Part shown: piece by piece, positions 50,658 to 60,231 of the stretch | How positions within the stretch are numbered: position 1 is the first letter of the stretch | Layout of the letters: the number at the start of each line of letters is the position of its first letter | From: Isoptericola cucumis | Lineage (GTDB): Bacteria > Actinomycetota > Actinomycetes > Actinomycetales > Cellulomonadaceae | Assembly (NCBI RefSeq): GCF_014635665.1 | Contig: NZ_BMDG01000009.1 | Location: 62,001 to 126,000, forward strand | Reading direction: 5' to 3' | DNA: 64,000 nucleotides | Notes under the pieces: generated by a model | Told to the model about the DNA's origin: nothing | Databases searched by the model: none | What the model saw: the letters and a program-made list of their open reading frames with translations, nothing else | Position numbers and translations under genes: made by a program

Positions 50658-51062
50658 ATGCGGTACCTGATGCTGGTCATGAGCACGCCGGAGGACCCGG
50701 ACCTGAGGCCCGAGGACGCGGCGGGCGCACCGCCGATCGAGGCGTGGGTCGAGCGGCACTACGGCAGCGGCGCCGCCGTCCTGGGCGACCGGCTGCGCCC
50801 GCCGCAGGACGCCGTCGGGGTGCGGGTGCGCGGCGGGCGGGCGCTCGTCACGGACGGCCCGTTCTCGGAGACGAAGGAGACGATCGCCGGGTTCGACGTG
50901 CTCGACGCGCCGGACCTCGACACCGCGATCGCCATTGCCGCGGAGCACCCGATGGCGTACGAGGGTGCGATCGAGCTGCGGCCCTTCTGGCCGCTCGGGC
51001 TCGACGACGCCCCGGACGGCGCCGTCGCCGCTGCCGACGCCCACGCGGACGGGGGTGCGTGA
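50658..51062 (+). CDS. YCII (DGPF-domain) family protein
   Basis: The 134-residue protein has MRYLMLVMSTPE, then VTDGPFSETKETIAGFDVLDAP with the DGPF motif. The stop codon overlaps the start of the next YCII gene by one base. It is the first gene of a three-gene YCII-YCII-ECF42 operon. Confidence 0.9.
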   Translation: MRYLMLVMSTPEDPDLRPEDAAGAPPIEAWVERHYGSGAAVLGDRLRPPQDAVGVRVRGGRALVTDGPFSETKETIAGFDVLDAPDLDTAIAIAAEHPMAYEGAIELRPFWPLGLDDAPDGAVAAADAHADGGA

Positions 51063-51397
51063 TGCGCTACCTGCTGCTCGTGATCGAGCCCGACCTGCCC
51101 GACCGCGGCCCGGACGCGGCCATCGAGGACTGGGTGCGCCGCCACGACGCGGACGGCACGCGCGTGCTGGGGGAGCGGCTGCGGCCGGCGGCCGACGTGC
51201 GGCGCGTGCGGGTGACGGGCGGCCGCACCGTCGTGACCGACGGGCCCTTCACGGAGTCGAAGGAGGTGATCGGCGGGTTCGACGTCATCGAGGCGCCCGA
51301 CCTCGACGCCGCGCTCGCCGTCGCCGCGGAGCACCCCGGGTCCCGGGACGGCGGGACGGTCGAGGTGCACCCGTTCTGGCCCACCGACGGCTCCTGA
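51062..51397 (+). CDS. YCII (DGPF-domain) family protein
   Basis: The 111-residue paralogue of the preceding gene has MRYLLLVIEPDLPD, then VTDGPFTESKEVIGGFDVIEAP with DGPF. The DNA between the two YCII genes is only one overlapping base. A tandem duplication is likely. The sigma gene follows after 4 bp. Confidence 0.9.
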   Translation: MRYLLLVIEPDLPDRGPDAAIEDWVRRHDADGTRVLGERLRPAADVRRVRVTGGRTVVTDGPFTESKEVIGGFDVIEAPDLDAALAVAAEHPGSRDGGTVEVHPFWPTDGS

Positions 51398-51401
51398 GGC
51401 G

Positions 51402-52721
51402 ATGACGACGCCGGCCGCCGCGGTCGAGGACGCGTTCCGCACCGAGTGGGGGCGCGTCCTCGGCGCGGTGGCGCGCCACGTGGGCGACCTGGACCTGGCC
51501 GAGGAGTCGACGCAGGAGGCGTTCGCCACGGCGCTGCGCACCTGGGGCCGGGACGGGGTCCCCGAGCGGCCCGGCGCCTGGCTCACGACGACCGCCAGGC
51601 GGCACGCGATCGACGTGCTGCGCCGCCGGCGGACCGAGGCGGACCGGACCGCCACCGCGGTCCGGCTCGCGGCGCCGCTGGAGGGCGCGGCCACCGACGT
51701 CGGCCCGACGGGCCACGACCCCGACGACCTCGACGGTCTCGGCGACCTCGACGACCCGGACGGCGACCTGCTGCGCCTGCTGTACACGTGCTGCCACCCG
51801 GCGCTGCCGCTGGAGGGCCGGATCGCCCTGACGCTCCGCTCGCTCACCGGGATGACGACTGCCCAGGTGGCGCGGGCGTTCCTCGTCCCCGAGGCGACGA
51901 TGGCGCAGCGGCTGGTGCGGGCCAAGCGGCGGATCAAGGCGACCGGGATCACGTTCCGGGTGCCGCCGGCGGCGCTGCGCGCGGAGCGCACCGGCGACGT
52001 CCTCACCGTGCTGTACCTGTTGTTCACCGAGGGGTACGACGCCTGGGCGGAGCCCGCGACGGACGTCGCCGGCGGCACGGACCGCCGGGCGCTGGCCGGC
52101 GACGCGGTGCGGCTGGCCCGGCTGGCGGCGCGGCTGCTGCCCGACGAGCCGGAGGCCGGCGGGCTGCTCGCCCTGCTGCTCCTGCAGCACGCCCGCCGGG
52201 ACGCCCGCAACGGCCCCGACGGCGTCACGCGCACGCTCGCCGAGCAGGACCGGTCGCTGTGGCGGCGCGACGAGATCGCGGAAGGGCTGCGGGTGCTGGA
52301 CGACGCGCTCGCCGTCCGCCGCCCGGGCCCGTACCAGGTGCAGGCGGCGATCGCCGCGCTGCACGCCCGCGCCGCCTCGGCTCCGGAGACGGACCGGGAC
52401 GAGGTGCTCGCCCTCTACGACGTGCTGCTCGGGATGACGCCGACGCCCGTCGTGGCGCTCAACCGGGCGGTCGCGGTGGCCGAGGCCCACGGGCCGGCGG
52501 CCGGGCTCGCGGTGCTCGACGACCTGGCGGGCGACCCGGCGCTCGGCTCGTACCACCTGTTGCCGGCCGTGCGAGCGGAGCTGCTCGCGCGGTCGGGGCG
52601 GCCCGACGACGCCGCGGCGGCGCTGCGCACCGCGCTCGGCCTCGTGGACCGGGAGGGCGACCGGCGGCTGCTGCACCGCCGGCTGGAGGACCTGACCGGT
52701 CAGCGGAACGACCGGCGGTAG
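51402..52721 (+). CDS. ECF42-type RNA polymerase sigma factor
   Basis: The 439-residue protein has sigma-70 region 2 (about 15-80) and region 4 (about 145-195: LTLRSLTGMTTAQVARAFLV), then a 240-residue TPR-like DUF6596 extension. It resembles the 17804-19138 sigma factor in layout but differs in sequence through the spacer. It overlaps the convergent AraC gene by 22 bp at its 3-prime end. Confidence 0.9.
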   Translation: MTTPAAAVEDAFRTEWGRVLGAVARHVGDLDLAEESTQEAFATALRTWGRDGVPERPGAWLTTTARRHAIDVLRRRRTEADRTATAVRLAAPLEGAATDVGPTGHDPDDLDGLGDLDDPDGDLLRLLYTCCHPALPLEGRIALTLRSLTGMTTAQVARAFLVPEATMAQRLVRAKRRIKATGITFRVPPAALRAERTGDVLTVLYLLFTEGYDAWAEPATDVAGGTDRRALAGDAVRLARLAARLLPDEPEAGGLLALLLLQHARRDARNGPDGVTRTLAEQDRSLWRRDEIAEGLRVLDDALAVRRPGPYQVQAAIAALHARAASAPETDRDEVLALYDVLLGMTPTPVVALNRAVAVAEAHGPAAGLAVLDDLAGDPALGSYHLLPAVRAELLARSGRPDDAAAALRTALGLVDREGDRRLLHRRLEDLTGQRNDRR

Positions 52722-53557
52722 TCGCCCGGCGCCGTGCCGCACACCTGCCGGAACGTGTCGTAGAAGCTGCTCTGGGCGGTGAACCCGGCGGCGTGCGCGA
52801 CCTCCGCCGTGGTGCGGGTCGACGTGAGGAGCAGGCGCTGCGCCTCCGCGACGCGGCAGCGCGCGATGTAGGTGCCGATGGTCGTCCCGACGACCCGCTT
52901 GAACAGGGTCATCGCGTGGCTCGGGCTGAGGTGCACGGCCCGCGCCACGTCGGCGGGGGAGATCGGGGAGCGGTAGTGCTCGGCGACGAACTGCGCCATG
53001 GCCGTCGCCCGGGACGCCGCGCCGGTGAGCTCGGCCGGGACGCCCGGGGCCGCGCCGTGCGGTGCGTCGGGCCGCGGGCCGTCGTGCGCGTCGCTGGTGA
53101 GCAGGCGCCGCACGAACGCCTGCACCTCGAGCAGCACGACGGTCGTGTCCCGGCCGGACGACAGGTCGTGGTGCCACGCCGCGAACAGCGCCTCGACGTC
53201 GTGCACCAGGGCCGCGACGGGCACCACCACGGGCCGCGCGCTGAGCAGCACCGCGAGGTGCTCGGTGGGCAGGGCCCAGCCCAGCACCTGCGCCAGCGGG
53301 ACGTGCACCCACGAGACGTCGGTCGACGGCGTGGCCGGGGCGACGAGCTGGTGCGGCGTGCCGCCCCAGAAGAGGGCGACCTCGCCCGCGCCGACGCGCA
53401 GCCGCGAGCCGCCGAAGAGGTAGTCGAGGCGCCCGGTGCGCACGAGGTTGAGCTCGAGGTCGTCGTGCCGGTGCGGCCGCGCCATCACGGGGGGCGCGCC
53501 GCAGCGCACCCAGAGCGCGGGTTCCGCCAGCTCGACCTCGTCGTCCGCGAGCACCAT
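52700..53557 (-). CDS. AraC family regulator of the alpha-galactoside operon
   Basis: The 285-residue protein has an N-terminal cupin-like sensor (about 15-165: ARPHRHDDLELNLVRTGR) and a C-terminal double HTH (about 190-285: SPADVARAVHLSPSHAM, then GTTIGTYIARCRVAEAQRLL). The layout fits MelR. The ATG at 53557 has a minus-strand TATCCT 6 nt upstream. It is divergent from the GH4 gene and shares its operator region. Confidence 0.87.
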   Translation of the reverse strand: MVLADDEVELAEPALWVRCGAPPVMARPHRHDDLELNLVRTGRLDYLFGGSRLRVGAGEVALFWGGTPHQLVAPATPSTDVSWVHVPLAQVLGWALPTEHLAVLLSARPVVVPVAALVHDVEALFAAWHHDLSSGRDTTVVLLEVQAFVRRLLTSDAHDGPRPDAPHGAAPGVPAELTGAASRATAMAQFVAEHYRSPISPADVARAVHLSPSHAMTLFKRVVGTTIGTYIARCRVAEAQRLLLTSTRTTAEVAHAAGFTAQSSFYDTFRQVCGTAPGDYRRSFR

Positions 53558-53595
53558 GCCGCGAGGATAGGCCGACCCCTCGAAGGGCCGAAGGA

Positions 53596-53610
53596 TCCCG
53601 GAGACCGGGA
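53596..53610. promoter_or_regulatory. Palindrome TCCCGG-AGA-CCGGGA in the alpha-galactosidase promoter region
   Basis: A perfect 15-bp inverted repeat lies between the divergent AraC and GH4 genes, 37 bp before the GH4 -10 box. It is a likely regulator site. Confidence 0.5.
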
Positions 53611-53658
53611 CGAGTCAGCCGGAGGTTCCACCGTCATCCTCGGGCCTAGCGTCGCGGC

Positions 53659-55086
53659 ATGGCTCATTCCCCGAAGATCACCATCATCGGTGCCGGCGGC
53701 TTCGTCTTCCCGTTCCGCCTCATCGGAGACCTGCTCAGCTTCCCGGCGCTGCGCGGCGCCACGCTCAGCCTCATGGACCTCGACGCGGGCCGGCTGGACC
53801 GGGTGGCGAGCGCCGCCCGCGAGCTCGTCGACCACCACGGCCTGCCCACCGTCGTCGAGCAGACCACCGACCGCCGCGAGGCCCTGGCCGGCGCGGACTT
53901 CGTCATCATCACGTTCCAGGTGGGCGGCGTGGAGTCCTACCGGCACGACGTCGAGATCCCGCGCCGGTACGGCGTCGACCAGACCGTCGGGGACACCGTC
54001 GGCCCCGGCGGCGTCTTCCGCTTCCTGCGGTCGGTGCGCGCCTACCAGGACATCGCGGCCGACGCCCTCGAGCTGTGCCCCGGCGCGCAGTTCATCAACT
54101 ACGCCAACCCGATGGCGATGGCCACCGCCTACCTCAACGCGCTCGGCCTGCGCACCGTCGGTCTGTGCCACAGCGTGCAGGGCACCACGCGCATGCTGGC
54201 CCGCACGCTCGGCGTCCCGTACGACGAGGTCTCCTTCCGGTGCGCCGGCATCAACCACCAGGCGTGGGTGCTCGACTTCCGCCGCGGGGACGAGGACCTC
54301 TACCCGCGGCTGCGCGAGGTCATGGCCGAGCGGCACGTGCGCGGGCGCGCCGCGGCCGACCTGCTCGCCGACGACGGCGACCACTCCGACGCGGCCCTCG
54401 CGGCCAGCACCTACGAGGGTGGCAACGAGCAGGTCCGCACGACGCTGATGAACCACTTCGGCTGGTTCGAGACGGAGTCCAGCCACCACGCGTCGGAGTA
54501 CGTGCCGTGGTTCCGCAAGGACCCGGCCACCACGCTGGAGTACCTCCCGGAGCGCTGGGACTACTACGAGATCTGCTCCGCGCACGACGAGCAGGGCGAC
54601 GTCGACGAGCAGCTCGAGCGCCTCGAGGCCGACCTCAGCCCGTCGGTCGAGTACGGCGCGTCGATCGTCAACGCCGTGGTCACGGGCGTGCCCGCCGTCG
54701 TCTACGGCAACGTGCCGAACGCGGGCCGGGTGATCACCAACCTGCCCGACGACGCGTGCGTCGAGGTCGCGTGCCTGGTCGACGCGAACGGCGTGCAGCC
54801 GACCTCGTTCGGCGACCTCCCGCCCCAGCTCGCGGCGATCAACCGCACCAACGTCAACGTGCAGACGCTCGCCGTCCGGGCGGCCCTGACCGGCGACGTC
54901 GAGCACGTGCACCACGCCGTCGCGCTGGACCCCCTGACGTCGGTGCACTGCACCCTCGAGCAGGCCCGGGCCATGACCGACGAGCTGCTCGCGGCGCACG
55001 CCGCGCTGCTGCCCGCCGCGCTGCGACCGGACGGCGCCGCACCCGGCGCGGGCACGGCCGACCGGGACCCCGCGCTGGCGCTCTGA
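53659..55086 (+). CDS. Alpha-galactosidase, glycoside hydrolase family 4
   Basis: The 475-residue enzyme of the NAD- and Mn-dependent GH4 family has a Rossmann start (GAGGFVFP, 11-18), NYANPMAM, the metal-binding CHS at 170-172 and GINHQAWV at 197-204. It hydrolyses alpha-galactosides such as melibiose inside the cell by a redox mechanism. The ATG at 53659 has TAGCGT 6 nt upstream. First gene of an operon with a sugar ABC importer. Confidence 0.91.
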   Translation: MAHSPKITIIGAGGFVFPFRLIGDLLSFPALRGATLSLMDLDAGRLDRVASAARELVDHHGLPTVVEQTTDRREALAGADFVIITFQVGGVESYRHDVEIPRRYGVDQTVGDTVGPGGVFRFLRSVRAYQDIAADALELCPGAQFINYANPMAMATAYLNALGLRTVGLCHSVQGTTRMLARTLGVPYDEVSFRCAGINHQAWVLDFRRGDEDLYPRLREVMAERHVRGRAAADLLADDGDHSDAALAASTYEGGNEQVRTTLMNHFGWFETESSHHASEYVPWFRKDPATTLEYLPERWDYYEICSAHDEQGDVDEQLERLEADLSPSVEYGASIVNAVVTGVPAVVYGNVPNAGRVITNLPDDACVEVACLVDANGVQPTSFGDLPPQLAAINRTNVNVQTLAVRAALTGDVEHVHHAVALDPLTSVHCTLEQARAMTDELLAAHAALLPAALRPDGAAPGAGTADRDPALAL

Positions 55087-55087
55087 G

Positions 55088-55130
55088 CCCGGGGCACCCC
55101 GGTGCCCCGGGCGCCGACGCCCGGGGCACC
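55088..55130. promoter_or_regulatory. Two mutually exclusive hairpins between GH4 and binding-protein genes
   Basis: An 11-nt element CCCGGGGCACC occurs at 55088-55098 and again at 55120-55130. Its exact complement lies between them at 55101-55111. The complement can pair with the first copy (2-nt gap, effectively a 4-nt loop) or the second (8-nt loop), but not both. It may set transcript ends or protect the downstream message. Confidence 0.6.
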
Positions 55131-55186
55131 GCCGGGGCCGCGCGCCGCGCCGCCCCTCGACGGACCCTCGACGAAGAGGAGACGAC

Positions 55187-56500
55187 ATGCCGACCCCCGT
55201 CGCGGGGACCGGGAACCCGGTCGCGCGCAGGCTGTCCCGCCGCAGCTTCCTGGCGGTCGCCGGGATCAGCGTCGCGGGCGCGCTCGCGGCCTGCTCCGGC
55301 GCCCCGACCGGTACCAAGCACCTGCGCCTGTCTTCGTGGAACATCCCGCTGGACCTGGAGTCGTACCAGGCGATCGCCGACGAGTTCGTGGCGGCCCACC
55401 CGGGCACCAGCGTCGCGGTCGAGGTGACGACCGGGCAGTTCCACCAGTGGTTCATCACCCGCCTGGCGGCGGACCTCGCGCCCGACATCATCCGCATCAC
55501 GCCGCAGCAGATCGGGCGCTACGCCGCCAACGGCAGCCTCGTGGACCTGACCGGCGCCGTGCCGGCCGCGTACCAGGACGACTGGTCGGAGCCGTTCTGG
55601 GCGATCGGGGCCAAGGAGGACGGCCTGTTCGGCGTCTTCCAGCACACCGACAACTTCATCACGTACTACGACCGGCGGGTGATCGAGCAGATCGGCGTCG
55701 ACGTCCCACAGAGCCTCGACGAGGCGTGGCACTGGGACGAGTTCCTGGAGATCGCCCGCGAGGCGCAGCGCCTCACCGGCCGGTACGGCTTCGGGTACGG
55801 CTGGGGCGGGCCCGAGACGGCGTACCGCTGGATGCCGCTCGTCTACCAGAACGGCGGCGCCTTCCTCGGTGAGGACGGCATGACGCCGAGCATGGACACC
55901 CCCGAGGCCGTCGGGGCCCTCGACTTCGGCGGGCGCTGGTACGCGGACGGGCTCGTCTCGCCGGCGAACATGAGCAAGTCCGGCGGCGGCGCCGTCGGCC
56001 GTGATCTCTTCGCCACCGGCCAGACCGGCCTGCTGCTCGACAACCCCGAGGCGATCGCGGCCCTCGACGAGGCGCGGCCCGACGAGTGGGGCACCACGTA
56101 CATGATCCGCAACGACGGCGAGGCCTCGGACCTCGGCGGCAACGCGCTGGCGGTGACCCGCTCCAGCAAGCACCCGGAGCTCGCGGCGGAGCTCGTCGCC
56201 TTCGTCACGAGCCGGACCAACGTCGCCGAGTTCTGCCGGCGTGGCAACTGGCTGCCGGCCCGCTCGTCCCTCGACGCGGCCGACATCGGCTACCAGCGGC
56301 ACGAGAGCACGATGCAGCAGTTCATCGACCAGGCCTCGACCATCCCGCTGTCGATGGTGCGGGCACAGTCCGGGCCGTACTTCAGCTCGCTCAACTCGGT
56401 CTTCGCGGACTACCTCGACCTGTGCTTCCTCGGCGAGCTCACCCCTGGCGAGTGCGGCACCCAGATGACGGAGGCGATGCGCAGTGTCACCACACGGTGA
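55187..56500 (+). CDS. Extracellular sugar-binding lipoprotein (ABC importer)
   Basis: The 437-residue protein binds the substrate outside the membrane. It has a Tat-like SRRSFLA and a lipobox LAAC with Cys36, then a solute-binding fold (FQHTDNFITYYDRRVIEQIG). The setting next to GH4 suggests alpha-galactosides such as melibiose or raffinose. GAAGAGGAG precedes the ATG. It overlaps the first permease gene by 17 bp. Confidence 0.9.
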   Translation: MPTPVAGTGNPVARRLSRRSFLAVAGISVAGALAACSGAPTGTKHLRLSSWNIPLDLESYQAIADEFVAAHPGTSVAVEVTTGQFHQWFITRLAADLAPDIIRITPQQIGRYAANGSLVDLTGAVPAAYQDDWSEPFWAIGAKEDGLFGVFQHTDNFITYYDRRVIEQIGVDVPQSLDEAWHWDEFLEIAREAQRLTGRYGFGYGWGGPETAYRWMPLVYQNGGAFLGEDGMTPSMDTPEAVGALDFGGRWYADGLVSPANMSKSGGGAVGRDLFATGQTGLLLDNPEAIAALDEARPDEWGTTYMIRNDGEASDLGGNALAVTRSSKHPELAAELVAFVTSRTNVAEFCRRGNWLPARSSLDAADIGYQRHESTMQQFIDQASTIPLSMVRAQSGPYFSSLNSVFADYLDLCFLGELTPGECGTQMTEAMRSVTTR

Positions 56501-57461
56501 GACCCTCACGGCCGCCGGAACCGCCCCCGCCGGGACCACGACCGACGCCGTGCCGGGCGACCCCGCGGGGACGAGGACGGACGGGCCCGCGCGCCGCCGT
56601 CGCGGACGCTGGGCGCCCTACCTCTTCGTCGGGCCCGCGGGCCTGCTGTTCCTGGCGTTCTCGCTGGTCCCGATCGTCATCGCGGTGGCCCTGTCGTTCC
56701 AGGACACCGCCACCCTCGGCGAGGGCAGCTGGGTGGGCGCCGACAACTACCGCACCATGCTGTCCGACCCGCTGCTGCGTACCGCCCTGCTCAACACGGT
56801 GGTCTTCACGGTGGGCACCGTGCCGACGGCGATGGCGATCGGGCTCGCGCTGGCGGTGGCGCTCAACCGGCCCCTGCCGGGCCGCGGCGTGCTGCGGGCG
56901 CTGTTCTTCGTGCCGATGGTCGCGGCCGGCGTCGTGGTCGGCGTGATCATGTCGTGGATCTTCAACCCGGACTACGGGGTGGCCAACAACGCGCTCCGGG
57001 CGCTCGGCCTCGGGGGCCTGCCGTGGCTGACGTCGCCGCGCACCGCGATGGTGACGCTGGTCCTCGTCGTCGTGTGGACGCGCATCGGGTTCTGCATGGT
57101 GATCTACCTCGGGGCGCTGCAGTCGATCCCGTCGGAGCTGCGCGAGGCCGCGGCGATCGATGGGGCGAGCCGCTGGCAGCGGTTCCGGCGGCTCACCGTG
57201 CCCATGCTGGCGCCCACGACCTCGATCCTGCTGATCCTCAACGTGGTGTTCTCGCTGCAGGCCTTCGACGTGATCTACGTCATGACCGGCGGCGGGCCCG
57301 GGTTCTCCACCACCGTCCTCATCCAGTACGTGTTCCGGTCCGCCTTCGCCGACGCCCGCATGGGGTACGCGGCGGCGCTCGGCCTCCTGCTGGTGCTGAT
57401 CCTGCTGGTCTTCACGCTGCTGCGGCAGCGCGCGACGAAGAAAGCCGAGGAGCTCCTGTGA
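56484..57461 (+). CDS. Sugar ABC transporter permease (MalF type)
   Basis: The 325-residue permease has six main helices and the EAA loop REAAAIDGASRWQRFRRLTVP that docks the ATPase. The GTG at 56484 lies within the end of the binding-protein gene. The next permease starts inside its stop codon. Confidence 0.9.
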   Translation: MSPHGETLTAAGTAPAGTTTDAVPGDPAGTRTDGPARRRRGRWAPYLFVGPAGLLFLAFSLVPIVIAVALSFQDTATLGEGSWVGADNYRTMLSDPLLRTALLNTVVFTVGTVPTAMAIGLALAVALNRPLPGRGVLRALFFVPMVAAGVVVGVIMSWIFNPDYGVANNALRALGLGGLPWLTSPRTAMVTLVLVVVWTRIGFCMVIYLGALQSIPSELREAAAIDGASRWQRFRRLTVPMLAPTTSILLILNVVFSLQAFDVIYVMTGGGPGFSTTVLIQYVFRSAFADARMGYAAALGLLLVLILLVFTLLRQRATKKAEELL

Positions 57462-58357
57462 CCGCCGTCCCCGTGCGCCCCGCGCCCACCGCGCCCAGTG
57501 CGCCCACCCGTCCCGGCGGCTCACCCCGGGAGCGGCGTTCGTCCCGCCGTCGGTGGCTGCTCACCGCGGCCCTGACCGCCGTGGCCATCGCCGTCGTCTT
57601 CCCCCTGTACTGGATGGTCGTCTCGGCCCTCACCACGGGCGGCCAGTCGCAGAGCAGCGAGTTCTACCTGTGGCCCGACGCGCCGACCGTCGGCAACTTC
57701 ACCGAGGTCTTCGCGACGCAGCCGGTCTGGCGCTGGCTCGGCAACTCGATGCTGGTCGCGACGGTCGGCACCGCGCTGTCCGTGTGCGTCTCCCTCGGCG
57801 CCGGGTACGCGCTGGCCAAGTACCGGTTCCGGGGGCGGGGGCTGCTGTACGCCCTGTTCCTCGTGACGATCATGATCCCGATCCAGGTGACCCTGGTGCC
57901 GGCGTTCCTCGTCGTCGCGCGGCTCGGCCTGGTCGACTCGCCCTGGGCCGTCATCCTGCCGACCCTCTTCGACGTCGTGGGGATCTTCATCGCGCGCCAG
58001 TTCATGCTCGGCGTGCCCGACGCCCTCATCGAGGCGGCCCGGCTGGACGGCGCCGGCGAGCTGCGCACCTTCTTCCGGGTGGTGCTGCCCTCCTGCGGGC
58101 CGCTCGTCGGGGTGCTGGTGATCCTCGGGTTCATGAACCGGTGGAACGACTTCCTGTGGCCGCTGGTCGTGCTGCAGGGCAACGAGAGCCTCACCGTGCC
58201 CGTCGGCCTGTCCACCCTGACGACGAACCCGGCGTTCAGCTCGCCGTGGGGCGCGGTGATGGCGGTCGCGACGGTCGCGGTCGTCCCGCTGCTGGTCGTC
58301 TTCCTGGTCTTCCAGCGGACCTTCGTGCAGGGCATCGCGAGCACGGGGATCAAGTAG
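57458..58357 (+). CDS. Sugar ABC transporter permease (MalG type)
   Basis: The 299-residue second permease has the EAA loop IEAARLDGAGELRTFFRVVLP. Its GTG overlaps the stop of the preceding gene (GTGA). No ATPase gene follows; a shared ATPase such as MsiK elsewhere would be needed. Confidence 0.91.
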   Translation: MTAVPVRPAPTAPSAPTRPGGSPRERRSSRRRWLLTAALTAVAIAVVFPLYWMVVSALTTGGQSQSSEFYLWPDAPTVGNFTEVFATQPVWRWLGNSMLVATVGTALSVCVSLGAGYALAKYRFRGRGLLYALFLVTIMIPIQVTLVPAFLVVARLGLVDSPWAVILPTLFDVVGIFIARQFMLGVPDALIEAARLDGAGELRTFFRVVLPSCGPLVGVLVILGFMNRWNDFLWPLVVLQGNESLTVPVGLSTLTTNPAFSSPWGAVMAVATVAVVPLLVVFLVFQRTFVQGIASTGIK

Positions 58358-58380
58358 GCCGCGCCGGACCGGCTGCGGCC
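58357..58380. terminator. Hairpin after the sugar ABC operon
   Basis: GGCCGC (58357-58362) pairs with GCGGCC (58375-58380), with further inner pairs. It begins at the last base of the permease stop codon and lies between convergent genes. Confidence 0.55.
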
Positions 58381-58385
58381 CGGGC

Positions 58386-59612
<1,227 letters not shown>

Positions 59613-59710
59613 GGTCGTCCCCCTGGTGCGTCGGTCCTCCGCGACACGGTAGGCCCGGGCACCAGCCGCGACCATGGGGAGACCTCCCCATCGGGCGCCC
59701 CGTGACGGGA

Positions 59711-59758
59711 GACGGCGAGAGCTCCTGCCCCCGGTCCGGGGGAGGAGCTCTCGCCGTC
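59711..59758. terminator. Long terminator hairpin after ectC
   Basis: A perfect 16-bp stem (59711-59726 with 59743-59758) plus five inner G-C pairs closes a small loop, 31 bp downstream of the ectC stop on the minus strand. Confidence 0.85.
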
Positions 59759-59788
59759 GCGACCCACCACCGGGGTGGGTGCAGCGCG

Positions 59789-60193
59789 TCAGACCGCGGC
59801 CGTCTCCGGCTCGGTGACGAGCGGGTAGACGCCGTTCTCGTCGTGCACCTCGCGGCCGGTGACCGGCGGGTTGAAGACGCAGACGCACGTGATCTCGGTG
59901 CGCGGGCGCACCTTGTGCTTGTCGTGGTCGTTCAGCAGGTACAGGGAGCCCGGCTTGAGCTGGTGGACCTCGCCGGTCGCCAGGTCCTCGATCTCGCCCT
60001 CGCCCGAGGTGATGAACACGGCCTCGATGTGGTTCGCGTACCAGAAGAAGCTCTCGGTACCCGCGTACAGGGTGGTCTCGTGGACCGAGAACCCGACGCC
60101 CTCCTTCGCGAGGATGATGCGCTTGGAGCGCCAGTTCTCGCTCTTGATGTCGGCGTCGGTGTCGGTGACCTCGTCGAGGGTGCGGACGATCAT
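59789..60193 (-). CDS. ectC: L-ectoine synthase
   Basis: The 134-residue cupin-type enzyme closes the ring of N-gamma-acetyl-diaminobutyrate to ectoine, an osmoprotectant. The sequence is the typical Ect[21 protein letters not shown], then [20 protein letters not shown]. The ATG at 60193 has GGAGGAAACCCCCAC upstream. Last gene of ectABC. Confidence 0.96.
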   Translation of the reverse strand: MIVRTLDEVTDTDADIKSENWRSKRIILAKEGVGFSVHETTLYAGTESFFWYANHIEAVFITSGEGEIEDLATGEVHQLKPGSLYLLNDHDKHKVRPRTEITCVCVFNPPVTGREVHDENGVYPLVTEPETAAV

Positions 60194-60231
60194 GTGGGGG
60201 TTTCCTCCGAAGCTTCTGGGGGTGGTGGGGG

